From positions 43,057,998 to 43,121,997 of the forward strand of contig NC_071391.1 of the NCBI RefSeq assembly GCF_022682495.2: a DNA stretch of 64,000 nucleotides, given 5' to 3'. Each line of letters begins with the position of its first letter. Position 1 is the first letter of the stretch. The DNA comes from Desmodus rotundus. Lineage: Eukaryota > Chordata > Mammalia > Chiroptera > Phyllostomidae. The notes under the pieces were generated by a model that saw only the letters and a list, made by a program, of their open reading frames with translations, made no database searches and was not told where the DNA came from. Both the position numbers and the translations under genes were made by a program. Shown one piece after another: positions 34,101 to 45,700 of the stretch.

Positions 34101-36081
34101 TTATGGGTTTATAATTGTTCTCAGGTTGTGAGGAGCACGAGAGTGCTGATAAAGCCATCTAAACACATTACATGGTAGGTATGTATACAATCTCAATCCA
34201 AACAAAATAATCAATGTCCAAGGGGGTGGATATTTGGCTTGTAAGGAAGAAAGCTCTTACCATGAGTGATAACACAGCTTTGGAATCAGCTGCCTTGGGA
34301 GTTGTGTACAACGGGGGCGAAAGTGCCTTAGAAGAGAGGCTTCCTCTGCTGGGAGGGTGATAGAATTCATTGCTTATGAACATTGGCTGCCTGTGGTTTC
34401 CCCTTTCACGCACCAGAGGGGAGAGGCAAAAAATGGTGTGTGTGTGTGTATGTGTGACAAAGGACTGTCACATTTTTTATAATAAATATCTTATTGCATA
34501 CATCTTTGTTCACATCTCTAATTATTTTGTCAGAATAAATTTATTGAAGAGGAACCCTTAAGAGAAGGATATGGACATCTTAAAGTCCTGTGACCACTGG
34601 AATTAGAATTTTGTCACAATTATCCACAAAAATCATTGTCTGGAGGGTTTCTTAACTCTGGACTTCATGAGAATGACTGAGCTCACACTTGGGTTGAAGA
34701 AAAGTGTAGATTTCTTCCTCTTCCTCTTGGTTTCAGTGGGACAGCATCTCTGAAAAATCATAGCTTCTGGGCTGTCCAGTTCCTTGAAACAAGGACCTGG
34801 TGAGACCCCATGCGGCCCTGTAGATGACATCCTACTTTTGCAGATCTGTGGCCTCCTGTGCCATATATCCCATGGCGTGTGGGCCAGCTATCTGCTGAGT
34901 GGTCAGGGCTGCACCTGGCTTCATTAGGTCTTCATGGCTAACTCCAATACTTGTGGTTATGATAGCTTTCCTGGAGTGCTTGGGTCTGCTTATGCAGCCT
35001 GCAACCTTCTATGACCTCATAACAGTGACTCCCTGCCTTATGTCTGAGATTATACTCGTTCTGGACTCCATGCTGGAGTGGAAGATATTTTGTGCAGCTT
35101 CCCTCCTAGTGTGGAGTGGAAAGTGAATCCCCTGTTGGGCAACACCGTGCCACTTCCTGTTAATATATCTATTCTCTGGCAGCCAAAGCCATGTGAAATA
35201 CTCCTGTTTCATCATATCGCACCAACATTGCTCCTGATGATGTTGGCCAGGACAAATGGGGTTGCTGATGAGGATTTTTTTGGGAATTCTATAATCTTGG
35301 CTGACGATGAGCAAAAGGGAGGATTGGAAAGGGACCATAGTGATCCTGGTCCTCAGGCAAACAGGTGATGTGATTTCAGTGATTTTCTGGGATATCAATA
35401 TTTCTGTTGGACTCCTGACCCCTGAATCTATCTACAAGCCCAGGGACACAACTTCTAGCCATTAATTCTTAAGACTTTGGCATTGGAGTGGGGAGTAGCG
35501 GAGGTAGTGATTACACACAAGACCAAGAAGATTCTCTGAACTGGGAATGTCTTAACAATCAGTGTTCTGTTGAAACTGGGACCTCAGGACACATTGCCCA
35601 GATTCTCAGAGGGTCGGGGATAAGCCTGCATGACTCCTTCCCTAAGGACTGGCTGAAACAGAATAGAGAGGGCTGTGATCCCTGATGAGTACTAGTTTCT
35701 AGAGGCAATGTCTCTCTTCCCAGACCCCTAGATTCAGGGTCTGTAGAGGAACTTTTGTGAGGGAACATGGGCACACTTAGTTAAAATGATGGAGAGGGGC
35801 ATGAAGGGGAGTTTTCTTCAATTTAAATCTTGTGTCTCTGATCCTAGGATAATTCCTGATCTTATTTTCCCTGCATGGCAACACATAGTCCCCTGTCTCC
35901 TGCCTCCCCCCAAGCAGGATATGTGGCTGGGCCAAACACATTCTAGTGGTACACAGAGTAGGGTCTTCACAGCAAATATCTGTTGAGTGGTCAGCACAGT
36001 CATATGCAGATGATGGGACCAATATAATCCATACCTCCAGACCCCAGCTCCACCTCCAGGCTCCACTGTTTGCACTGACCT
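31179..36081. other. Intergenic DNA between C11orf42 and OR52W1
   Basis: Contains a MER5-like DNA transposon (31622-31795), a MIR-type remnant (about 32490-32700), two related ~60-base segments (33031-33091 and 33855-33914) and a short GT microsatellite at 34435-34456. Open frames at 34630-35400 do not show receptor motifs. I see no gene. Confidence 0.5.
31622..31795 (+). mobile_element. MER5-like hAT-Charlie element
   Basis: Begins agtggttctcaatcttgacc and contains 'agaattacctgagagcttt' and 'aaattctgatttaattgattta', in the order found in MER5 elements. It ends near the degenerate aaccca. It is old and diverged. Confidence 0.6.
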
Positions 36082-37044
36082 TTAGAATTTGTATTTTCTG
36101 AATGTTAAGGTTTCCAGGAGCCTGTCCCTGATCTGCTTGGTGCGGGCCCCATAGATGAGAGGGTTGAGGGCAGGGGGCAGCAGCAAATAGATGTTAGAGA
36201 GAAGGATGTGCATGGGCTTTGGGACAGTGTGGCGACCAAAACGGTGTGTGAGGTAGGAGAAGAGACCAGGTATGTAGAAAGCCAGGATGACGCAGATATG
36301 GGAAGTACACGTACCAAAGGCCTTAGCCCGGGCCTCCTTGGTAGGCAGCCGTAGCACAGCGTGGGCAATGAGCACGTAAGAGCCAGTGATTCCCAGAATA
36401 TCTACACCTGACACGGCCAGCGAGAGCGCCAACCCATACAAGTTGTTGGCCCGAGTGTTACCCACCACCAGCTCCACCACTGCCATGTGTGCACAGTAGG
36501 CATGGCCTATGGTCTTGCCTCGGAAGTGTTCAAATCGTGCCACCAGCAGAGGGAAAGGCACAACAATAGCCACAGCTTTCAGTGCCAGTGCCAGAGCTGC
36601 ATAGCCCACGCGAGCTTTGGTGACCAGGATAGAGTAGTGCAGTGGACGCCCTACTGCCACAGCACGATCACAGGCCATGGCCAGCAGTACACCAGATTCC
36701 ACGGCCGTCAGCGCATGGACAAAGAACATCTGGACCAGGCAGGCAGCATATGGCACAGGTCGGGGCCCGAGCCACAGCACAGCCAGCAGCCCTGGGGCTA
36801 TTGATGTGGCTAAGCCCAGGTCTGTGGCTGCCAGTGTGGCCAGGAGTAGAAACATGGGCTGGTGCAGTGTGGAATCTACCTGCACCACTGCCAGCATTGC
36901 TCCATTGCCCAGCAGGGCCAGCAGATACATGGGTCCAAATACCAGTGTCAGCCAGGCCTGGGCAGCCCCTAGCCCTGGAATGCCAGTCAGCAGGAAGAAG
37001 GCTGGGCGTGGGGAGGTGGAGTTGGGCTGTGGAGCTTCTGCCAT
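36082..37044 (-). CDS. OR52W1: OR52W1, class I odorant receptor
   Basis: A single-exon, intact 320-residue seven-helix GPCR. Visible marks: N-glycosylation site N8-S-T; GN of helix 1 at 46-47; Cys102 and Cys184 for the extracellular disulfide; MACDRAVAVGRPLHY at 123-137; KAFGTCTSHICV at 241-252; and the helix 7 motif PALNPLIYG at 291-299. The DRY position reads D126-R127-A128, unusual for odorant receptors, which normally have Tyr or Phe there. The sequence closely matches human OR52W1 as I know it, also 320 residues, and the place next to C11orf42 fits. It should couple to G-olf in olfactory neurons. The ligand is unknown to me. Confidence 0.94.
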   Translation of the reverse strand: MAEAPQPNSTSPRPAFFLLTGIPGLGAAQAWLTLVFGPMYLLALLGNGAMLAVVQVDSTLHQPMFLLLATLAATDLGLATSIAPGLLAVLWLGPRPVPYAACLVQMFFVHALTAVESGVLLAMACDRAVAVGRPLHYSILVTKARVGYAALALALKAVAIVVPFPLLVARFEHFRGKTIGHAYCAHMAVVELVVGNTRANNLYGLALSLAVSGVDILGITGSYVLIAHAVLRLPTKEARAKAFGTCTSHICVILAFYIPGLFSYLTHRFGRHTVPKPMHILLSNIYLLLPPALNPLIYGARTKQIRDRLLETLTFRKYKF

Positions 37045-40000
37045 CCTGTGGGGGTCAAATCTTTAGGGCTCATGGTAGCATGACTCCTGACAGGAAGGAC
37101 AGGGATTTTGGGGGTGTCACAGTGGCACAGACCTATCCATAGAGTATGTGAGTGGTAGTACAGGGCTGAGAGGATCACAGGGTTACAGTTTTTAGTTGGG
37201 ATTTTAAATGGATAATCAAGGTCATAACCCTAGCTGGATGGGAGAATCCTCTACACTTGAAAGCCCATGACTGTAGAGGAAAAAACGGAACAGTTGTACT
37301 GAGGAAGTTGAGGGAGGTGGTCACTGATAAAGTCAGAGCCCTTCAGTTGGACATCAGTCGAGAGGGGAGCTGAGAATTTTTCTTCCTCAGGGTCCAAAGA
37401 CTCAGTCTTAGTCTCAGGTGACGGGGAGAAAGCCAGTGCTGGATGGGGATCAGGTTTCAGCCTCCTCCTGTCCCTGACTGTGTCCTTAGGCACAACTGGG
37501 TGTCAGCTTCATCTCAACAATGGGCGGGATGCTTAAGTATTGCTTAGCTTTAACATTCTGGGCACTAACTCTCCAAAAAGAAGTGGGGAGAGGAGAGAGA
37601 AAGGGAGAAAAGGAAGATGAGGTAGATGGAACCTGGAATGAAGCTGGAAGCCGGTGTGACAGGAGAATACTGGTAGACTTTTGGGGTGTGGGGTGCTTAC
37701 GTTTTCTTTAACTTGCTGAAACAGTGAACTTGGCCACCAGCTGGAGAGTTGAAGTTGGGCCTCGGAAGCAGTGTGGAAAGAGATAGTAGCAGAAAAGGAA
37801 CTTCTCTGTTGTTCATCTTCACGATCCAGAGGGGGGTTCCTCTAGAGTGTCTTTCCTGGTGTGCCAAAGGGAGTGCTGACAGACAGGGAGGAAATGGTAC
37901 TCAACCCAGAGTAGCAGCCACACGAGGAGGAAGCCTCTCTCATGCTGGAAGAGGCAGGGTGAGTCAAACCGATTCCTCCCAGAATCTAGCCCACGGCAGA
38001 AGCGAATCACTGTTGAATGAATAAATGGAGGAAGAAAACACTAGCAGAAGACTTGACTAGGGAAAGATCCTGAGTACGGCGTGTTGGCAGCTTCTCTTTG
38101 CTTTGACCTGTGCCGATAGGGCCCTTTATGTGGCTGTTCTACCTGCTTCCCTCAGGGCAAAGGGCCCTTACCCCTCCCACCTGTGCCACATTAACTCTTC
38201 CCTGTGCTGTCTTTGCTCAGTGCTGACAGGCCTGGTAACTCAGGAAGTAGAGTAAGGAGGCAGAGATGGGGCAACAAAGAAAGAGATTGACTTGGAGGGC
38301 GGTGGAAAGATCTGGAAAAGAGGAACACTTACTTCCTCTGGGAGGTCATTGCTTCATTCTTTAATAACATCCCCTCTATTGTAATCACTTGTCTTTCTTT
38401 TCCCCACTAGACTGAAAGAGTTAGAGGCAGTGCTTCTTATTAGCCTCAGTATCTCCACTGCTCATCACAATGCCTGGCATGTAGTTGTCTATGAATAAAT
38501 ATTTATTGTTTTTAATTATGGGACAGAAGTGCTGGCTCAAACAGTTTGCTGATCAACAGGGGCTTCTACAGTTTCAGGCACCTTACGTATCCATAGAGAT
38601 GACAAAGAAAGAGTTAGTCACCATCAACCACAAGTCTATAGAGTATGATTCTTTCTGCTATAACAAAATATCTTCTAAAATTCACCACACTATGCAACAC
38701 AATGCAAAACAAAAAAAAAACAAAAACACAGGACTTACAGGGAAGTGGGAGGAGGGGCACAACATTCAAAAACTTCGTCAGTGACATATTTAAAAAGGAT
38801 AGGAACCTAATAAAAATGGTAGCACATGTTAAATGATTAGAAAATACACAAATGTACCAATAAATATGACACTTCACCTTGAAAAAGACCTGGAGTTTTC
38901 CCTTTGGAAGTGAGTGTTGGAAGTAGCTCGTGAATCTTTGTGAAAAGATAGAGAGACTAATCTGAAATCAGGTGTAATGCTGTGACAGAAGATGTGGATG
39001 GGTGTGGCTCATAACACAAGTGGTAAACTGAGGCAGCTGATGAATGTTTGCATGGGGGCATGTGTGCTTATTGCATTTTCCTAAGCAGTTTGGTTCTATG
39101 GGTGAAATTTTCCACGTTCACCTAGTTTCCCACAGATGAAATCACATGAGTAAACATGAAATCCACATTATGCTCAGTTCTCTAATACATCATTTGGTTG
39201 GAACAGATCTGCATTTCAAAGCCAGCTTTATAGCAGGACTGACGGAATCTCTTTTGTGCCTGGCCCTGTGCTATGCGGTGAGCATACAATGGCAATAGCA
39301 AGACCCTGTTGCCCTCCAGGAGCTCATAGTCTAGTGGACACAGTGATCCCAACGGTTGTCTGTGAACTATTAAAGTAACTGTGTTAACTCGGGTCAGTAC
39401 CAGGTATGGTAGGAGTGCAGAGAAAGCCTCTCCCCTTTCCTGGGGGAGTCAGGGAACCCTTCTGTGAATGACAGTAGTGCCTACGGTCTTCTGGAGAGTC
39501 CCATGTACAGGCACTGCTCTAAGTCCTATCCTCACAACACTCGTTTGCAGTAGGTACAATTATTTCCCCCATCTTTGCATAGACAAAGAACTAAGGCACA
39601 AAGAAATGAAGTAAAAGTCCAAGGTCATGCAGCTAGTAATTAGCAGTTAGGATAATAGCTCAGTCTGGCTCTAACTTCCCTGCACTTAGCCACTACTTCA
39701 AACATTTCCACTGAGATTTAGCACATGAGTAGTTTTCTAGGAGGAGGAATTCAGGAGACAGATTGGCAGATGGTTCTAGGATTGCTGAATGGGGAGATGC
39801 AGAAAGAGCTGCAATTATTTGTCAGTAGATGGTGAGCTCTCATCCACTGAGGGAGGAGTGGAACTCCTGGGAGGTGGGAGCAGTAGGAGGAAAGCCATGA
39901 AGGAGAGGTTGGGAAAAAGTGCTCTCAAATGCCATTACGTTCAAATGGCCTGAAGAGAACACTATTAGGATTTTGGCTGACATATGGGCACTGTGTACAA

Positions 40001-41230
40001 AGATTATTCATAAGATAAATCACTGACCATTTAAAGCACAACAAAACTGAATTCACTAAATTCCTGCAAATCTGTTGTGTTCTGTTTTCCACTCTCTAGT
40101 AATCCAGGATGTATTGGGGGATATCACTGACCTTGTTTCTATGAAAGTTCCTTTGTTGGGCTCCTACGCCCCAGCCCAATGTTACAGGAGATTTCTGAAC
40201 ACATATTGGGGGTCACCTTGTCTTTCCCTGTGACATTGGCCATTAGAAGAGTAACTGACAATATACCTGTGACCTTTGGGGGCTTTATGCTGGAGCTTGC
40301 TCCCCAGAGGTAGGTGCCAGCCCTCTGTGGGGCGTGAAGGTAAAGTGGAAGGAGGAGGGAGGGCTCACTGGCCCCCTCAGTTGCTTCTGGACTAGCATGG
40401 GAAATAGGATAGAAGCGGGCTCTGTCTGGGAAGTGACCCCGATTTTCTCACTGCTTTGACTAATGCAGCTACTACCAACATCTGCTATAGAATAGGGATC
40501 CGAGATACCAGCATGTGTTCATGTGGGTCTGGCGGGAATGTCCGACCTTTTGGCGTCTCTGTGCCACACTGGAAAAAGAAGAGTTATCTTGAGCCGCATG
40601 TTAAATGCACAAACACTAATGAATCCTGATGAGCAAAAAAAAAAAAAAAAAAAGATTTTAAGTAAATTTATGATTTTGTGTTGCACTGCATTCATAGCCA
40701 TCCTGGGCTGCATGTGGCCTGCAGGCTATGGGTTGGATACCCCTGGTATGGTTTTCTGCTTATAACCAGTGAAAAACAACATTTAAGAGTAGATTATCCA
40801 TTTACACAATAGATTACAGATCAGTAAATCTTGGGTCCTAGTGGTGCCACTTGACACTGAATCCTCTTCTAGAAATATCCTAAGGCAAACTCTCAATTGT
40901 CAGGTCTCGATTCTCAGCTCAGTATGAGACCTGTTTGTGACCAGTAGCACCACAGTAGCCCAGGCTTCACCTACCCTCAGTTTCTGGAGCGGCAGAGGAA
41001 CTCTATAATCCCAAGGTAAGATCAGGTGATAGTATCCTTTGGAGATGTGGAAGTCATGGGATCTGCCACTCCTTTCTATCTAGGTCTTCTAGCTTCCCTT
41101 CCCTTCCATCTGAGGCTCCCCAGAATGTCCTTAATGTTCCATAATGCTCTGGGGCATTGGGAATCCCCAATCCCTAGGTTAGTGGATGTTCTGGTACTGA
41201 GGTTGTAGACTTAGGAGAGAAATTGTTTTC
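37045..41230. other. Intergenic DNA upstream of OR52W1
   Basis: No gene is visible. A MIR-type remnant lies at about 39480-39690, the older 'gtgcctggccctgtgctatg' repeat at about 39230-39330, and a hAT-like element at 40515-40748. The OR52W1 promoter and any 5' UTR exon should lie in the first few kb, but I cannot place them. Confidence 0.45.
40515..40748 (+). mobile_element. Short hAT-like DNA transposon remnant, copy 2
   Basis: Runs from aatgtccgaccttttggcg to gggttggatacccctgg, with the same ends as copy 1 in opposite orientation. It contains a 19-base A run at 40636-40654. Confidence 0.5.
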
Positions 41231-42060
41231 CTTTTGTATTATAATAGGATCTAGTAGAAGTCAGGTTCTGTTGGCGGTACAAGGTAGATTAGACTGAGTT
41301 TTTATCAACTCTTTATAATGTTGCTTGCTCTTATCCTTTTCCTCCTCCTCTGCATCTGGATCATTTGTTTGGACTGACTCCATCTTTGACCACACGTACT
41401 CTTGTTGGGATTTTGATAGGATTGCTTTACATGTATAGATCAATTTGGGGATAATTGTTATCTTTCATGTGTTCTGTTTTTTTAATCCATAAACACAGTT
41501 TATCTCTCCATTTGTTTAGGTCTTCTTTCATTTTTTAATAGTGTTTATAATAGTTATCATATAGATTCTATGCCCATTTGAGGTTTACATAAGTATTTTG
41601 TTATTTGGATGTGATTGTAAATTATATTGTATTTTTATTACTACTTTATTGAGGTGTGATTGAGTTAATAAAAAGCATATTTAGTGTATACAACTCAATG
41701 AGTTTGGGTATAAGTATACACTCATGAAACCATCACCACCATCAAGGTCATAAACATGTCATCTCTTCCCAAACTTTCCTCTTATCCTCTTCCTTATTAA
41801 TATTATTGTTATTATTATTCTTTAGTGATAAGAACATTTCACAGAAGATAGACACTTAGCAAATTTTAAACATAGAAGACAGTAGCTATAGGTACTGTCT
41901 TGTATATATTATATATGCTGCGAAGTAGATCTCCAGAATTATTTATTTTTTATAACTGAAACTTTGTATCCTTTGACTGTCTCCTCCCCACTTATCTCCC
42001 CCCCAGCCATTGGCAACCACCATTCTACTCTCTGCTTTTATGAATCTGATTAATTTATTT
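41230..42060 (-). mobile_element. Old LINE-1 fragments, antisense
   Basis: 41230-41640 resembles ORF2 sequence in antisense. 41640-42060 resembles the 3' untranslated region of an old LINE-1, including 'gtatacaactcaatgagttt' and 'aaaccatcaccaccatcaa'. All frames are broken. Confidence 0.6.
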
Positions 42061-42061
42061 C

Positions 42062-42093
<32 letters not shown>

Positions 42094-42290
42094 AGAGAGG
42101 GGAAGGGAGGGAAAAAGAGAAGGAGATAAATATCTATGTGCGACAGAAACATTGATTGGTTGCCTCTCGCATGTGCACCAACAGGGGACCTGTCCTACAA
42201 TACACGTATATGCCCTGACCTGGAATTGAACCCTCGACCTTTCTCTTTGCAGGACAAAGCCCAATCAAGAAGCCATACCACTCTGGGATG
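42061..42290 (-). mobile_element. VES-type SINE inside the old LINE-1
   Basis: A (ttta)n tail at 42061-42093, a GA-rich body (gaggggaagggaggg) and 'tgccctgacctggaattgaaccc' match the SINE at 17096. The head is degenerate. The flanks show only an imperfect duplication (tgaatctgattaa / tgagtttgattat), so it is an older copy. Confidence 0.7.
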
Positions 42291-42744
42291 AGTTTGATTA
42301 TTTTAGATTCCACATATACATGAGATCATACAGTGTTTGTCTTTCTGTGGCTGCTTATTTCACATAGCACAATGACCATCCATTTTGCTACAAATATAAG
42401 TGTTTCTTTTTAAGGCTCTGTAATAGTCCCTTGTATGTATATACCACATTTTCTTATTCTTCCATCTATTGATGAACATTTAGATTGTTTCCACATTTGG
42501 CTATTGTGACTAATGCTGCAATGAATATGGGAATGAAGATATCTCTTTGAGATACTGATTTCAATTTCTTTGCATCAATATCCAGAAGTAGGATTGCTAG
42601 ATGACATCGTAGATCTAATTTTAATTTTATGAGGAACCTCCATAAAGTTTTCATAATGGCTGTACCAATTTACACTCCTACCAGCAGTGTACCAGGGTTC
42701 CCTTTTTTCACATAATTGCCAGCACTTGTTATCTTTTGTTTTTA
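42290..42744 (-). mobile_element. Old LINE-1, ORF2 C-terminal region, antisense
   Basis: The minus strand encodes a recognisable LINE-1 ORF2 tail fragment at 42654-42466 (including FIAALVTIAKCGNNLNVHQ). The element is interrupted at 42744 and resumes at 46937. Confidence 0.7.
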
Positions 42745-45700
42745 TTTATTTATTTTTTAAAAGATTTTATTTATTTTTTCCATTTTTTAATTTTATTGTT
42801 GTTCAGTACAGTTGTCTGCCTTTTCCCCCACTCCTACCCCCTACCCCAGCCATCCCTCCCTCCCTCCCCTGATTCCACCACCCCTTTGGTTTTGTCCATG
42901 TGTCCTTTATAATTGTTCCTGAAAACACTTCACCCTTTTCCCCCCATTATCCCTCCCATCTCCCGTCTGGTTACTGTTCATTTGTTCTTAGTTTCAATGT
43001 CTCTGGTTATATTTTGCTTGCTTGTTTGCTTTGTTGATTAGGTTCCACTTAAAGGTGAGATCATATGGTATTTGTCTTTTACCACCTGGCTTATTTCACT
43101 TAGCACAATGCTCTCCAGTTCCAACCATACTGTCGCAAAGGGTAGGAGCTCCTTCTTTCTTTCTTCTGCATAGTATTCCATTGTGTAAATGTACCATAGT
43201 TTTTTGATCCACTCATTGGCACTTAGGTTGCTTCCAGTACTTGGCTATTGTAAATTGTGCTGCTATGAATATTCGGGTGCATAGGTACTTTTGAATTGGT
43301 GTTTCAGAGTCTTATGATATAATCCTAGCAGTGGAATTGCTGGGTCAAAAGACAGTTCCATGTTTAGTTTTCTGAGGAAATTCCATATCCATGCTGTTTT
43401 CCACAGTGGCTGCACCAGTCTGCATTCCCACCAACAGTGCACTAGCTAGGGTTCCCTTTTCTCCATATCCTCTCCAACACTTGTTGTTTGTTGATTTGTT
43501 TATGATGGCCATTCTGACGAGTGTGAGCTGGTATCTCATTGTGGTTTTAATTTGCATCTCTCTGATGGCTGGTGGTGCTGAGCATCTTTTCATATGTCTC
43601 TGGACCCTTTGTATGTCCTCCTTGGAGAAGTGTCTGTTCAAGTCCTTTGCCCATTTTTTAATTGGGTTTTTGTTTTCCTGGAGTGGAGTCAGGTGGATTC
43701 TTTATAAGTTTTGGAGATCAATCCCTTGTCTGAGGTATCATTGGCAAATATGGTTTCCTATACGGTTGGTTCTCTTTTCATTTTAATACTGTTTTTTTTA
43801 GCCATGCAGAAGCTTTTATTTTGATGAGATCCCATTTGTTTATTCTTTCCTTTATGTCCTTTGCTCTAGAGGACATATCAGTGAGAATATTGCTGCATGG
43901 AATATCTGAGATTTTCCTGCTGATGTTTTCCTGTAGGACTTTTATGGTGTCATGACTTATATTTAAGTCTTTTATCCACCTTGAATTTATTTTTGTGTAT
44001 GGTGTAAGTTGGTGATCAAGTTTCATTTTTTTGCATGTAGCTGTCCAGCTCTCCCAACACCATTTGTCGGAAAGGCTATTTTTGCTCGAATTTATGCTTC
44101 TGCCTCCTTTATCAAATATTAATTGACCGTAGAGACTTGGGTTTATTTCTGGGCTCTGTATTCTGTTCCATTGGTCTATGTGTCTGTTCTTATGCCAGTA
44201 CCAGGCTGTTTTGATGACAGTGGCCTTGTAATACAGCTTGATATCAGGTATTGTGATCCCTCCTGCTTTGTTCTTCTTTCTCAAAATTGCTGCAGCTATT
44301 CGGGGTCCTTTATGGTTCCATATAAAATTTTTGAAGTGTTTGTTCTATATCTGTGAAATATGCCATTGGTACTTTAATACCAATGGCATATAATAGGGAT
44401 TGTATTGAATCTATAAATTGCTTTGGGTTGTATGGGCATTTTGAAGATGTTAATTCTTCCAATCTATGAACATGGTATATGCTTCCATTTGTTTATGTCT
44501 TCCTCAATTTCTTTCTTCAGTGTTATATAGTTTTCTGAGTACAGGTATTTTACCTCCTTGGTTAGGTTTATTCCTAGGTATTTTATTTTTCTTGTTGCTA
44601 TATCAAATGGGATTTTTCCTGATTTCTGTTTCTGATATTTCATTGTTTGTAGAGCAGCTCTGGCCTGCAGAGCTCTCCCAGCCACCAAGGATGAGAATGA
44701 ATCTAGCAAGACATGATCTGCTTGGGGAGGAAATGTTGGCCAATCTCTCAGAGGAGAAGGGCCTTGAGCCTCTTTCTCAATAGGAGTACAGGGCATATAT
44801 GTAAAGCTGATCAATCATTGTTAGGCAGTAATGATCAAGGAGTACATAACATTCAAAGAACTATAAGGGCTTATTCTGAGTCAGGGTCAGATACGATAGA
44901 GTGACAACAAAGGGCCATAAAACTTTGGGAAACAAACTCATTTTATGCTTGGAGCCTTAACATTTAAATTGAGGCCATTCTTAGCAAAGCAGGTTTCACA
45001 GATTTTATGCATTCTTTCTTAGGCCTGATCACCAACCCCCACCACCGGACTGCTTGTTTAGGCACAGGGCTGCACAACCCTCTGGCAAGGTTTCTGGCTT
45101 GAGTCAGGCAGGGGAAACAAAGCAGCCAAGAGATTAGTAGACTTTTTACAGATAGAATGAGGACTCAGACTATGATGAAGCTGAGGGATGAGGGTCTTTT
45201 GTCCCTCCTCCACAATTCCCTAAGTCCTTCCCTGATGGCCCCTTCACAACTCTGCCTGTCTTAGGTTGTTCCTTCCTTGACGAATCTTACCTGTCACTGA
45301 CTATCTAGCCATCCTCCAGGGGCCAAGCAGGGTGAAGTAAAGGGGGAAGAGGCTGAACCCCTTCCAGGAGGATAAGTTTTGTCTCCTTAGTGGCTTATGG
45401 TCCCAAGGTCCCCTAGCCATGGGGCCTTTTCACCTCTCAGTGGGGTACAGCTTCTGAAACTAGGCAGGACAGTTCCCCAAAATTTTTGGTATTAAACAAT
45501 TAATGGGACAAGAATGAAATCAAGGAAGAAATCAAAAAGTATCTGGAAACAGATGAAAACGAACTCACAACAATCCAAAACTTATGGGACACAGTGAAGG
45601 CAGTCCTGAGAGGGAAGTTCATAGCAATCAATACAGGCCTATCTAAAAAAAAAAATAGAAACATCTCAAATACACAACCTAACCCTACACATACAAGAAC

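Noticed and set aside
34630..35400. Open frames on both strands that might be a receptor pseudogene
   Set aside because: I looked for DRY-type, KAFSTC-type and NPxIY motifs in all frames and found none. The overlapping frames are shadows or chance.
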